Source of the DNA: Paramyrothecium sp. XJ0827
Lineage: Eukaryota > Ascomycota > Sordariomycetes > Hypocreales > Stachybotryaceae
Assembly (NCBI GenBank): GCA_020881915.1
Contig: JAJFPB010000002.1
Coordinates: forward strand, 3,596,001-3,660,000
DNA length: 64,000 nucleotides
Reading direction: 5' to 3'
The notes under the pieces were generated by a model. The model made no database searches. It was given only the letters and a program-made list of their open reading frames with translations, and was not told the DNA's origin. Positions 11,328 through 21,958 of this stretch are shown one piece after another. Every line of letters starts with the position of its first letter. The first letter of the stretch is position 1. The translations under genes and the position numbers were made by a program.

Positions 11328-13961
11328 TCAGCCTATAGGCAGAGTGTCTGTTACTTCTTTATTATCTTCGTATTCGTCGTCAAAAGCCCTCCCAAATAGT
11401 TTCGGGTAACGGCTCCATGTTTGCAGTTTCTGTCTCTCGACTTCATGCAGTAGCTCTCCCATTCTCGGGAGCAGTTCCGAGCCCCATGCTTCATCGACAA
11501 GTTTCTTAAATACTTCAGTGGAAGTTTCATGACTGTCTCTGGCCCGATCCCTTCTTCGCCCGGGAACTTGGTTGAGTACTATCCGTGAAAGGACTGCAGC
11601 ACGCACCATACTCTTCGGTACATAGACACCTTGGTCCCGTAACAGAGCCAGTAAACGCACTCCTCGAGCTACGTCGAAACTAGACATACTGTCCGGGCTC
11701 GTTGCCCGGGCTTCTGGCGAACGTGGTCGTTGAGCCAACGTCTGATCAAAGCCCCATCTAATGATAGACCGCTGCAAAGAAGCATCGAAGAGCTTGAACA
11801 GAGGGTGCTCTTGGTGTGAAAAATCTAGATCAGCGGGAATGTACTCTGGCGTGAGCTCATTTCCGTCAAGTTCGAAGCCTTCGTCTTCCAGTGCCGTATC
11901 TGATTGCTTCTGGCCAGCAAAGCCATTACTAGACAGCAGTTCAGGCTGCTGGCGAGTATCAACCGAGCTATAGGGTTCCGATGTAGCTAGATAGTCGTCG
12001 TGTCCTGGGTCTACACAATCCGAGAGCTTCTCGCCACTATTCAACTGTAATAATGGGTCGGCAGCTGATGGCGAGGGTTTTGGCGCTTGTGGAAGATCTC
12101 CGTGGTAAACCGGTATAAGTTCCCTGTTATGTCGCTGGTACAAGGCCACTATCTCTAATGAGAGTTGCTCAAGCTCATCAAGACGCCTGGTGCGGCCGAG
12201 ATTCGTAAGTAATTTCCGCCAGCACCAAACTGGGATAGCCACGTCGTGGCGCGAGATCACGCGCACCGTATCGATGGCCATGCTGAGCTGCTCGTGGTTT
12301 GGCCCTAGTCGTAGGGGATGCCATGCAACGTCTTTCAAAGCGTGTTGAAGACATATTTTAGCAGCACTTTGCCCCATGGGCACATTCATTTGTTTCATGC
12401 GCCGAAGCACCCTTCTCATGCTTCCCTCACTGCCCTGGCTCAGTTCTTTCTCCAACAACATGTTGATGGTATCAGGCTGTGCTGTGGGCGTGATAGCTCG
12501 GCCTATTCCACGGAGTAATTCTGCTCGTGCAGTGTCACCTCGCTTGAGCGATGCAGCCATTAGCATGTGCCGCGTTTGCGGGTTATCGAACTCGTTGGGG
12601 TGAATATCGCAACCCAATAAGGAAGACAAAAGCTTGTCATCCCCGCTTCTGGCGAAGAAAACCAGGGCTTGACAGTAGATTTGTTGTGAAATCTTCATAC
12701 CACGCTTCTCTAATATCTTGATCCGCTCCGCGACCCCTTTTGCGTCGGCCTCCCGCAAGGCCAAGGACTGGAGCGAGCGGGGGCCTATCGTTCGGAGGCC
12801 AAGGTTGAGAACAAAGTTGATTGCAAAATCTAATGGCATCCATTTCGTCGCAAGCCATTTTGCCATGAGTGAATCACTGTAAGTCTCGGGCTGTGGCCAT
12901 TCCGCGACAAGGGGGTCATTTTGCCGTTGCTGATTCGTCAACGTTGAATCTACAATGAGCAGCTCTTCTTCCGTCAGCTTCGTATCTGGATAATACCGCT
13001 GTAAGAAGCGCAGAAAAGGTTGCGATTTCGATGTCAGCGGAAAGTCGCCGTGATTGAGGAGTTTTCGACGCCAGGCTCGGGCTTGCTTTGATCGTCCCGT
13101 TCCGTACAGAACCGGAATGAGGTGGTCATATAACTGATGTTCGACCTGTAGACTGTAGAGACTTGCTAGTGTATCTTGCAGCTGCGTGTCGTCGCGTGTC
13201 GCAAGATCTGCCAAGAGTACACCGAACATGTCCGCTGAAGGCAAAAAGTCTGGGCTAAGATGTCCATGCCAAACGAGAGCCTTGGAGTACTCAGCCCGAG
13301 AGAGAAACGAATGAATAATCTTGGCGTATAGATGGGGCCAGGTGAACTGTAAGGTTGTCTGAAGCTCTCGTGCAATGTCAACGAGCTTCGCCAGCTGGGG
13401 CCCATTATCGACCAATGACGACACAAGCTTATCTCGAAGACTGTCAGCTTGAGGATGCATCAGAAGATGAGCCGATCGCCGTCTCTTCAAGAGCTTGAAG
13501 AGATTCCACACTCCATCGGCGCCGTCCTTTGCTTGCGCCTTGAGCAATCGACGTTCCCAATAGCGGATTTCTCGTACGATGTCGTCGATCGAGCTCGTAC
13601 TCGAAGAGGTCCCAGCCCCGGCATCGTGATGCAGTTCGTGATTGTCCTTGTCGTTTACGGAGCTATGCTCTTTGTGGTATCCTCGGAGCTGCCCTAGCCT
13701 CCCTATAGCAGTCTGTCTCGCAACTCGTACCGAGGATCTTGGTTTGGTTGGTTTTCCCAGGCCTGTTCGGGTCGTCTCGAAGCATCCTTGCGACGACAAA
13801 TAGGTAGCGATCTCTGGACAGGGTTTGCTTGATATCGGGCGTGCTAGGGCAGCGTATCGCCGGGCGTGTAGTCGTTGACTGAGGAGCTCTGCGTGGAGGA
13901 AAAAATCCGGGATAGATGCTGTAGGTGGACGATATCGAAGGAACCACAAGATCTCTTGCAT
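11328..13961 (-). CDS. Large mitochondrial PPR-like protein
   Basis: Single-exon gene for about 877 residues. The start is the ATG at 13959-13961; a more upstream in-frame TTG was not used. The N-terminus is rich in Arg, Ser, Ala and Leu and poor in acidic residues (FLRYRPPTASIPDFF, QRLHARRYAALARP), consistent with a mitochondrial targeting sequence. The body is helical with repeated 35-residue-like units such as LYAKIIHSFLSRAEYSKALVWHG and IYCQALVFFARSGDDKLLSSLLG, typical of degenerate pentatricopeptide repeats in fungal mitochondrial RNA-expression factors. Homology to Neurospora CYA-5 (COX1 expression) is possible but not shown here. It shares a 389-bp divergent promoter with a cytochrome c oxidase subunit gene, which fits an oxidative phosphorylation role. 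Confidence 0.72.
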   Translation of the reverse strand: MQEILWFLRYRPPTASIPDFFLHAELLSQRLHARRYAALARPISSKPCPEIATYLSSQGCFETTRTGLGKPTKPRSSVRVARQTAIGRLGQLRGYHKEHSSVNDKDNHELHHDAGAGTSSSTSSIDDIVREIRYWERRLLKAQAKDGADGVWNLFKLLKRRRSAHLLMHPQADSLRDKLVSSLVDNGPQLAKLVDIARELQTTLQFTWPHLYAKIIHSFLSRAEYSKALVWHGHLSPDFLPSADMFGVLLADLATRDDTQLQDTLASLYSLQVEHQLYDHLIPVLYGTGRSKQARAWRRKLLNHGDFPLTSKSQPFLRFLQRYYPDTKLTEEELLIVDSTLTNQQRQNDPLVAEWPQPETYSDSLMAKWLATKWMPLDFAINFVLNLGLRTIGPRSLQSLALREADAKGVAERIKILEKRGMKISQQIYCQALVFFARSGDDKLLSSLLGCDIHPNEFDNPQTRHMLMAASLKRGDTARAELLRGIGRAITPTAQPDTINMLLEKELSQGSEGSMRRVLRRMKQMNVPMGQSAAKICLQHALKDVAWHPLRLGPNHEQLSMAIDTVRVISRHDVAIPVWCWRKLLTNLGRTRRLDELEQLSLEIVALYQRHNRELIPVYHGDLPQAPKPSPSAADPLLQLNSGEKLSDCVDPGHDDYLATSEPYSSVDTRQQPELLSSNGFAGQKQSDTALEDEGFELDGNELTPEYIPADLDFSHQEHPLFKLFDASLQRSIIRWGFDQTLAQRPRSPEARATSPDSMSSFDVARGVRLLALLRDQGVYVPKSMVRAAVLSRIVLNQVPGRRRDRARDSHETSTEVFKKLVDEAWGSELLPRMGELLHEVERQKLQTWSRYPKLFGRAFDDEYEDNKEVTDTLPIG

Positions 13962-14350
13962 TCCTAGCAATGCGCCTTTCCAGCTCCCCGGGATATCGAT
14001 ATCAATGCATTGGGTCCCTATGCACTGATCCTTGTTGGGTCAACATCATAGAAAAGTCGAGCCCATGTGTAATGAAGCATCGAAGGTCTCCAACTGGATT
14101 GAATTTCCACTGTACCGATAAGAAGCCCGAATACCCGATAAGAGTAGGGGCGTGCCTGTACATCCCGAGAAGCCTGGAGCTTTGCGCGGACTCACGTGAT
14201 CGATCCCAGCTGACTCATCCTCCCACGCCTCCAATGAGATTATGGCCTCATTGCCTGGCCGAACATTCGACATCTTCGACACAAGCTACCACTTCATTTC
14301 CTGCAGCACCGACCGAACACCGCACTCAAGACTTCTACATAGCTTTCAAG
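13962..14350. promoter_or_regulatory. Divergent promoter, PPR gene/COX7
   Basis: 389 bp between divergent ATGs. It must hold both promoters and the 5' leaders of two predicted mitochondrial genes. No obvious motif was seen by eye. Confidence 0.5.
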
Positions 14351-14791
14351 ATGGGGTAAGCAGCACCGATACTACAATGCACCGAATCCCTCAACGATGA
14401 CGAGATCTTCCTCACCAATTGGCGCTCGAGAACCCCGACGCATGCACCGCATTCAGAATCTCGCTGACAGTCTTCTAGCTTGGTCGACGCTAAGAACAAG
14501 GTGCCTGAGTATCAGCGATACTACCAGCAGGCCTACAAGTCGCACACTCGCCTCTGGAACATTGTACGATCCCGGCGTCTTACGATTGATACTCGAATGC
14601 TCGACTAACGCGATGACAGCACCCTCGAAGCCGTGCGCTCATGACGCCCTACACTATCCTGCTCTGGGGAACTTTCGGAGGTCCGTATACAGCTCAACTG
14701 TGACCTGAACTGCCTCTAACTTACTGCAGCCACCCTGTACGCCGCGAGCCGCAAGATCCTCGGCTACAACACCTGGTTCGGCAAGGCCTAA
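14351..14791 (+). CDS. COX7: Cytochrome c oxidase subunit VIIa (Cox7)
   Basis: Small 70-residue nuclear-encoded subunit of respiratory complex IV in the mitochondrial inner membrane. Four coding exons: 14351-14355, 14479-14563, 14620-14680 and 14730-14791. The first coding exon is only five bases, so the gene is missed by simple frame scanning. The peptide reads MGLVDAKNKVPEYQRYYQQ, then RLWNIHPRSRALMTPY, a single membrane helix (TILLWGTFGATLYAASRKI) and the end LGYNTWFGKA. This pattern is characteristic of the fungal VIIa family, and the length fits. All introns are GT-AG and preserve frame. Confidence 0.9.
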
Positions 14792-15108
14792 GCTGTACAA
14801 TCTACATTCCGTCGTGGTATAGAAGGGTGGGATGCGAAAGCAGGTTTCCTTGTAGAATCATGATAGCTACAGGCAATTGAGTTGTCCATATTCACTAATC
14901 GGCTGCATCTCACATCTGTCAATCTCACGCGTTCCGGCATATCGCGACCGTGATCCATGAGCACTCCTTACTCCATATATCTTTTAGAATACATTACAGG
15001 GAATTGCATCCGCATGTGTGCGCTGCTATAAAATCCTGACCGCAGTGACCGTCGCGCATCGCTCAGTCGCGGGACGTCTCTTTCATACCATCAAAGATCA
15101 GTTGCCAT
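14792..15108. other. Convergent 3' intergenic region
   Basis: 317 bp between the stops of COX7 (+) and clathrin light chain (-). It should hold both 3' UTRs and polyadenylation sites. No other feature was seen. Confidence 0.5.
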
Positions 15109-15921
15109 TTAGTAGCCGGTGGCACCGGGCGCTTTCTCGTCCTTTCGTAGACCCAACAACACTTCGCGGAATCGTTCCTTGCCAGACCCAGCCGCTCCGC
15201 CCTTGGTACCCTTTCCACTCACGTCAACAAGCTTGGCAATACGGTCCCAGGTTGTACCGCCGGAAACGGTGTCTTCACGGCTGGCTAGGAACTCCTCGGC
15301 TTCCTTGCGGGTTTGTGCGATGCCCTTCTCCTTCTTCGCGTTGTAGTTGTCATAGAAGTCATCGATATTTCGCTGGGCCTCTTTGATGGTCTCTTCTCGT
15401 TGCGCGGCGAACTGCTCAGCTCTCTTGGCGAGCTGCGAGTCCCGCTGCTCTCTCCATTGCTTGATGACGTCGGGCTCCTGCTCGTCCTCGGCGTAGGTTT
15501 GGAAACCAGAATTGTAACTGACCGAGGGTCCAGTGATAGCGGAAGCGCCCGCACCTACGCCAGTTCCCTACAAAAGCATCAGCAAGTGCATCTCCTCGGC
15601 TCAAAAGGCATTCTCACAGCCACGGGGTCCGTCAGATCGGGAAACTGGGACTCAAAGGTGGATTGGCCAGCATCCTGACCAAGAAGATCATCATTGTTAT
15701 CGGCAAACGCCGCGGCGTCGTTGCTGGAAGCAAATTGGTCGGCATCGTCGCCTAGCAAGGCCTTTTCGCGGGCAAGGAAGTCATCGGTGGAAGGATCAGC
15801 AGAGGCGTCCTTGATGTCGGTTTGCGCTACCATGCGAGGTTAGCCAAGTTCTTGAGAGAATCGTCATAGGCACTATACCGCCGGAATCGAAGTCCTCGAG
15901 GGAAGGGAAACGGTCCGCCAT
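15109..15921 (-). CDS. CLC1: Clathrin light chain
   Basis: Predicted 236-residue regulatory subunit of the clathrin triskelion, involved in endocytosis and Golgi-endosome traffic. Exons are 15879-15921, 15618-15826 and 15109-15567. The start MADRFPSLEDFDSG is the usual fungal N-terminus. An acidic, Ala/Asp-rich segment (DDFLAREKALLGDDADQFAS) is followed by the long basic/acidic heptad-like helix that binds the heavy chain (WREQRDSQLAKRAEQFAAQREETIKEAQ, then IDDFYDNYNAKKEKGIAQTRKEAEEFL). The C-terminus includes SGGTTWDRIAKLVDVSGKG, strongly conserved in fungal light chains, and KERFREVLLGL. It is divergent from the Rtt103-like gene. Confidence 0.93.
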
Positions 15922-16647
15922 TGTGTACTCTAATCGGCTGACTCAAGCTATGGTAAGGTATCAAGGTTCCAGTCGTACGTCGAGATCGGGTTTCTAGTGA
16001 GCGGCGCTGTGATGGTGCATGTCTTGCCTCCAGCTCCCTATCACACAAGTGCTTAGGTGTCGTAGTGCACATGGGGGTTGGAATCTGCCGGGCGGTGAGC
16101 CGGTACGGGCCATGCTTGCTATTCTTAGTGGCTCCGGATGTCGTATTTATCGGCCTAAGCAGCATCGAAGCATTGAAATATGCAAATAACCGGTGCTCAT
16201 GCTTGAGCTTGTGCTTCGAAATGTTTACCTTAGTCTCAAGCTCGTAACAGCTATCCTTATTCACACTCGACTGCTTGGAAAGATTACAATCGCAGTTACC
16301 ATTGGTTTATCACGATCGCACGAATTCATATCTTTCATTTGGGGCTGCACAGATACCGGGCGGTTCGGCGCGACTTTTGGGTGCTTGGACAAGCTAGCAA
16401 CTGCTTCGCGCGACGCTCATTACCTAGGCATTGGCAGCCGACTTCTTCGCATCCCGGCCCTGACCTCTTGGCCTGTGGTTCTTCTGCTCACAGGTAGTTG
16501 AGGCGAAAGCTCCAATTTGTTTCGGCTTCATTTTCGCTATACGCGACCTTTCGTACTCGCCACACAAGCTCCCAGCCGATTCGTCTCTTTCGGTCGAATA
16601 TCTGCACCTGCGCCTCGCTAATTCCGAAGCCCTACGACCCTTCAGCA
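15922..16647. promoter_or_regulatory. Divergent promoter, CLC1/RTT103
   Basis: 726 bp between divergent start codons. Open frames on both strands are unremarkable. No repeat or motif stood out. Confidence 0.5.
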
Positions 16648-18052
16648 ATGGCGTATAACGACGATGCTGTGCTGGCACGACTGTCAGCATTGAACGAGAG
16701 CCATGACAGCATCGCAACGGCTGCGCAATGGATCATGTTCCATAGGTAGGACTGCATCGAAAACCGCGGCCTAGCAGCGCATTAACATAGAATGTCAACA
16801 GGAGACATGCCGATCGCACCGTGCAGATCTGGCTTCAGCGACTGAAAGACTCGTCCAGTCCGAAGAGGCTCAGCCTTGTCTATCTAGCGAATGGTGCGTG
16901 TCCATGTTACGGATGAGTTTGGTTTGATTCGGATAATAGGCGGCTAACAGATCAATTCAATTAGAGGTTGCCCAGCAGTCACGAATCAGACACAAAGAGG
17001 ATTTCATCATCGCTTTCTCCCCCATCATTGCTGAGGCGACGGCGACTGCTTATAAAGGAGCACCTACTGAGATCCAAGCAAAGCTAAGGCGTGTCATCGA
17101 TGTCTGGAAGGAGAGATCTATTTTCGAGGCGCCAATTCAAGCAGCAATTGAAGCGCGTCTTCAAGGTGAGCGAGCAACATCAAATTCTTTTCGTGCAAAG
17201 CACTAAATGGTTTTGGCAGAATTGGATAAGGCGAGAGGAACGGTTAAACCAGGGTTTGGGGGTTCGCCTTTTGGATCGGCTCCATCGGTACCGCCAGAGT
17301 TCTCGCCTCTCATCTCAGCGCATCAAACAGTCAACAAGCTGAGCGTTCCTCTGAAGGCTACGGTTGCCTCCGCGGAACAAGAATACGAGAAGCACACAAA
17401 CCCTGCAACGGCGCCCCCTTCCGCGCCAGTTTATGCTGCACGGTTGAACGGGCTCTTGAAAACACTAGCCAATGCTGAAAGCGCAGTAGCCGAGTGTGTC
17501 AAGGCTCGTGAGGGTTTGATTTCTGGGCTCGAAAAGCTGCTGGAGGCCAACCGGGTAGCTTTAGAAAGCGACCGAAACGCCGCCTCTCAACTTTCTCAGC
17601 GCAGACAAGAGGTTGAGGAAAAGAAGCAGCAAGTTGAAGTTGCCATTATGCGTGCACTAGGCCCAGCGGATGGCAATGGTTCAGCAGCCGCTGCAGAGTC
17701 CGGTAGCCCAGCGCCTGAGCCGGACAGGCCTGAAATCGAAGCCCTGACTCCTCCAGCTATGGAAGCATTTACTCCTCCTTCTATGGAAGCCCTGACACCA
17801 CCAGCGATAGATGAGCATGAGCCAGAGCCACTGGTAGAACAAACTAGCAATGGGGAAGTGGCGGCCCCCCGAGGAGCATCGGGTGGACAGGCGGTGGATA
17901 ACGGTTCATCATCCTATCAGTCTGTGGCCATCTCCACGAACGGTTCCAACAAGAGACGACGAGTGGAGGACTCGGGTGATTTTCCGGACTTGGGCGCAGA
18001 CGATGGTATAGACGCAGAGGTAGCGGAGATGCTGCGCAAAGACAACTCATAG
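16648..18052 (+). CDS. RTT103: CID-domain protein, Rtt103-like
   Basis: Predicted 407-residue nuclear protein that binds the phosphorylated C-terminal domain of RNA polymerase II and acts in transcription termination. Exons are 16648-16745, 16802-16893, 16965-17165 and 17220-18052. The N-terminal 130 residues form the CID/RPR domain: LARLSALNESHDSIATAAQWIMFHRR, QIWLQRLKDSS-PKRLSLVYLANEVAQQSRI, then IQAKLRRVIDVWKERSIFE, typical of Rtt103 and human RPRD1. A coiled-coil-like helix follows (around residues 165-280). A low-complexity tail contains three near-identical TPP repeats (around 303-330), then a basic NKRRRVED patch suitable as a nuclear localisation signal. An acidic C-terminus ends the protein. 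Confidence 0.9.
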
Positions 18053-18634
18053 TTTGGTGTTGGGTTTGGCTAATCATCTGTTACGGGCTGTCACCGAAGA
18101 AGCTTCTGTTCGGCTGAAGAGATGGAGGGCCTGAAGCTGGATGGTAAGAATGTACGTTTAGGACCAGCATCTATGTTACAATCGTGTATGTATAGGAGCT
18201 CAATAGCATCAACGTAGCTCAGAGAAGCCGTATTCAATTTTCGTGACATTATAGAGGACCTCTTTAAATGTTTGCGGTTAAAATCATTCTCCCCGATCTC
18301 TTGTTAGGTACCTAAGGTATGCGCACATCGAAGAATGATAATTGAAATCGGGGTCGCAGGGCGCTCGGGTTATTTTTTCCTGGTCGGAAGCTCAGCGGTA
18401 GCTCCGACCGGATCCGACCTTAGATCATCTTGCACCTTTATTACGGGGGCCACTGGGGGTCCACCTGAACTTTTTGAACCTTTGCAATCAGTGACGGCTA
18501 GAAATGCCGCGACAATGACGGCATTTCGGCCAACATCCATTTCCAATTTGCACTCTCCATAATCCAGTCCTCCGTCGCAGCTTCACCGCGACTCGGCCAT
18601 GCACCCCGTGGTGCCATTTTAGCTCTCAGTCAAC
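18053..18634. other. Intergenic region upstream of MDL1
   Basis: 582 bp holding the 3' end of the Rtt103-like gene and the promoter of the ABC transporter gene. One AGGTACCT palindrome lies at 18306-18313. Otherwise nothing was recognised. Confidence 0.5.
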
Positions 18635-21061
18635 ATGGTCTCGGGAGTGGTGCGGCGAGCGCTGCTCCCTCAATTTGCGGAGAGCTTCCCCGTAGCCACT
18701 CGTCTGCCGTGCCTCGCAGTCAGCAACGCGACGTCCTCGTCACAGGTCAAGCTCGACTCGTCGCTCCTCTGGAACGCGCGTTCCTTCTCCTCGACAGCCC
18801 AGAACAGGGCCCGTCAGATTCAGCCTACTCCTCTCTCAACACTCTATCGCCTCTCATCTCCGCTCGTCCCAGTCACCACCTCCACGACAGCCGGAAAGAC
18901 CCCCCTGGGTCATCTCTACGGCCAAAACTCTCCGCTCTACTCCCAGGCGCTGCGCCAATTTTCTGCTGGACGACCTGCAAACCAAGAAGTCCAGACCAAA
19001 ACCGAGACGAAGCCAGCTCTCGAGAAAGAACCCCCGAAAGACTTGGAGGAAAAGATCGACGAGCATGGTTTTAAGAGAAGCGAAAAAGCTGCACAAGCAG
19101 CACAAGTGAACCTGTCGGCCAGGCTTTCAAAGGAGGGGAAGGCACAGAGTAAGGCTGGATTCGGGGAAGTATGGAGGCTGATCAAGGTTGCACGGCCGGA
19201 ACTCCGTTGGCTGGGCTTGGCCTTTATCTTTCTCGTCATCTCCTCGAGCGTCTCCATGTCCATTCCCTTCTCCGTCGGTCGTATTCTGGACCTGGCGACA
19301 AAGGGAGAGGCTGAAGATGCTCGGCTTTTCGGACTTACCTTAAACCAGTTCTTCTTCAGCCTCGGCGCAATGTTAACTCTGGGCGCAATAGCCAACTTCG
19401 GCAGAATCATCGTCCTGCGTATTGTCGGCGAGCGAGTAGTGGCTAGATTGCGATCGCAGCTGTATCGGCGAACATATGTTCAAGATGCTGAGTTCTTCGA
19501 CGCCAACAGAGTCGGTGATTTGATTTCTCGACTTAGCTCAGACACTGTCATTGTGGGTAAATCGGTTACTCAAAATGTCAGCGATGGCCTCCGATCCCTG
19601 TTTAGCGGCGGCGCCGGCTTTGCAATCATGATCTGGACTAGCCCAAAGCTCACCGGCCTGTTGCTTCTCATGTTCCCGCCCGTTGCCATCGGTGCATTCT
19701 TCTACGGTCGTGTCATCCGCAACATCAGCAGGTCTATTCAGAAGAATTTGGGAACGCTGACAAAGATTGCTGAGGAACGTCTGGGAAACATCAAGACTAG
19801 CCAAGCTTTCGTGGGCGAAATTCAGGAGATCAATCGTTACAACAAACAAGTCCGCACAATCTTTGCTCTGGGTAAGAGAGAATCTTTGACGGCAGCAACG
19901 TTTTTCGCCTCAACTGGTTGGGCTGGTAATATGACAATCCTCGCCATGTTGATTGTTGGAGGTGGCTTCGTTCGGTCAGGATCAATGTCTCTCGGCGACT
20001 TGACCTCTTTCATGATGTATACAGCATTCGCTGGGTCTAGTTTATTCGGCCTCTCCGGGTTCTACTCGGAACTCATGAAAGGTGTCGGTGCAGCCAGCCG
20101 TCTATTTGAGCTCCAGGACCGGCGCCCATCGATCCACCAGACTGTCGGTACACCGGTCACATCAGCTCAGGGACCCATCAGATTCAACAATGTTGGCTTC
20201 TCGTATCCCACTAGACCCGCGGTTAGTATCTTCAACGGCCTGGACTTTGAAATTCCTTCTGGGAGCAATGTCTGTGTTGTTGGACCTTCCGGAGGCGGCA
20301 AGTCCACCGTGGCATCATTGCTTTTGAGGTTCTACAATCCGACAGCTGGCTCCATCACAATCAACGGCGTAGACATTTCGACCATGAATGTCAAGTCTCT
20401 GCGACGACGAATCGGCATGGTCTCTCAAGAACCAGTGTTGTTCTCAGGATCCATTGCCGAGAACATTGCTTATGGCAAGCCACGGGCATCCCGTGCCGAG
20501 ATCGTGGCTGCTGCGAGAAAGGCCAACTGTAATTTCATCAGCGACCTGCCCGACGGCTTGGAAACACAGGTTGGTGCCCGAGGATCTCAACTTTCCGGTG
20601 GTCAGAAGCAGCGCATCGCCATTGCTCGCGCGCTTTTGAAAGACCCGGATATTCTAATTCTCGATGAAGCCACATCTGCCCTGGACGCCGAGTCTGAAAC
20701 TCTCGTGAATGAGGCCCTTGCTACCCTGCTGCGGGGACGTAACACGACTATCTCAATCGCTCATCGGCTGTCGACCATCAAGAGATCGGACCAGATCATT
20801 GTCCTTAACAACGAGGGCAAGGTTGCGGAGATTGGCAGTTATGTTCAGCTTGCAGCAAACAAGGAAAGCGCCTTCAGCAGACTCATGGAATGGCAGATGA
20901 GCGGCGGTGAGGTGCCCGAGAAGCGTGCAAGCGAGTCTCGTGCCCATATTTCCGAGGAGGAAGAATTAGAGCAAAAGCTCGAACTAGAGGAATCCAACAC
21001 AGAAGCTGAGGAGGCGCAAGGGAAGGATTACGATCCGGAGGCTGAGCAGAAGCGGCCATAG
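18635..21061 (+). CDS. MDL1: Mitochondrial ABC half transporter, Mdl1-like
   Basis: Single-exon gene for 808 residues: a half-size ABCB exporter. Yeast Mdl1 and related proteins export peptides from the mitochondrial matrix. The first 100 or so residues are rich in Arg, Ser and Thr and nearly free of acidic residues (RRALLPQFAESF, ARSFSSTAQNRARQ), fitting a matrix-targeting presequence. The membrane domain spans about residues 190-480 (WLGLAFIFLVISSSVSMSIPF and others). The ATPase domain has Walker A GPSGGGKST at 550-558, the signature LSGGQKQR at 653-660 and Walker B ILILDEATSALD at 673-684, with a switch His in SIAHRLST. An acidic Glu-rich tail ends the protein. An Mdl2-type role cannot be excluded from the sequence alone. 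Confidence 0.92.
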   Translation: MVSGVVRRALLPQFAESFPVATRLPCLAVSNATSSSQVKLDSSLLWNARSFSSTAQNRARQIQPTPLSTLYRLSSPLVPVTTSTTAGKTPLGHLYGQNSPLYSQALRQFSAGRPANQEVQTKTETKPALEKEPPKDLEEKIDEHGFKRSEKAAQAAQVNLSARLSKEGKAQSKAGFGEVWRLIKVARPELRWLGLAFIFLVISSSVSMSIPFSVGRILDLATKGEAEDARLFGLTLNQFFFSLGAMLTLGAIANFGRIIVLRIVGERVVARLRSQLYRRTYVQDAEFFDANRVGDLISRLSSDTVIVGKSVTQNVSDGLRSLFSGGAGFAIMIWTSPKLTGLLLLMFPPVAIGAFFYGRVIRNISRSIQKNLGTLTKIAEERLGNIKTSQAFVGEIQEINRYNKQVRTIFALGKRESLTAATFFASTGWAGNMTILAMLIVGGGFVRSGSMSLGDLTSFMMYTAFAGSSLFGLSGFYSELMKGVGAASRLFELQDRRPSIHQTVGTPVTSAQGPIRFNNVGFSYPTRPAVSIFNGLDFEIPSGSNVCVVGPSGGGKSTVASLLLRFYNPTAGSITINGVDISTMNVKSLRRRIGMVSQEPVLFSGSIAENIAYGKPRASRAEIVAAARKANCNFISDLPDGLETQVGARGSQLSGGQKQRIAIARALLKDPDILILDEATSALDAESETLVNEALATLLRGRNTTISIAHRLSTIKRSDQIIVLNNEGKVAEIGSYVQLAANKESAFSRLMEWQMSGGEVPEKRASESRAHISEEEELEQKLELEESNTEAEEAQGKDYDPEAEQKRP

Positions 21062-21958
21062 AAGGCTTTGATATATTTACATAATTGCGCACAGTAACAT
21101 GTGGCATTATACTTTGGGACGAAGAGGTTGTCCGGCGCTGTGAGCTGGTTTACCTGAGATCCCACATGGACAAAGGATTCCGTCAATTAATTTTTGTACA
21201 TTACAGCATTGGTTTTGGCCCTTACATATTATACTACCCGGGGAGGTGTTTGATCTAAGGCTATCGCTTCATGGATCTTCCTGGTGTAACAATGCGTGTC
21301 GAGGGGGCAAGTCTGCGGTTGAAAATCAGGGTATAGACAAAGATTACGATAGCTCGTGGATAGTTTATATCTCACCTCTTATTTGTGCAATAGCTCACAC
21401 ACCTCCGTACCTTAGGCTCAAGCTGTCTTGAACATACGGGCTGCTCGTCTTACACGCCATTCGTATCGCGACACAGCCGAGGGCTTCGCGCATTTCCACA
21501 TGAAGGCAGCCAACGCAAGGACTAACCAAGCGATGCCAGCTCATCGTGCTGGAACCAATTATAATTCCCTGCCGTTGCACTTCTATTTGCGGTGCTGACT
21601 CTCAGCCGCTCGCCGTGGCGTTGAGCGGTGCAGAGTGAACTGACATGGATTAAAAGGTACGTACCGCTTCAGTCATCCCAATCACATGTCGGCAAGGACC
21701 CAGGACTGAAAGCTCAACTTAGTGTCCTACCGCTCGTTGACTCTAGTTCCGACTCAGAACTGACAAATTGTAAGTCATATCCCTGTGTTTCCTCCGCTGC
21801 GCGACCCATCAACTCTGTTTAGTCTCACAGCATTGCTCAAAATCGTGCGTCCCTGCGTTTTTCTACTACCCGGTGGTCGAAGGATGGCTAACAAGTGTGC
21901 TACGTAGTACCAATACCACCACAACTCCACTTCCGAGGTTTATCGTCAGTGAGGCATC
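21062..21958. other. Intergenic region, MDL1 to lipase gene
   Basis: 897 bp between two genes on the same strand. No recognisable coding, repeat or RNA gene. The last 150 bp probably form the lipase promoter and leader. Confidence 0.5.
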
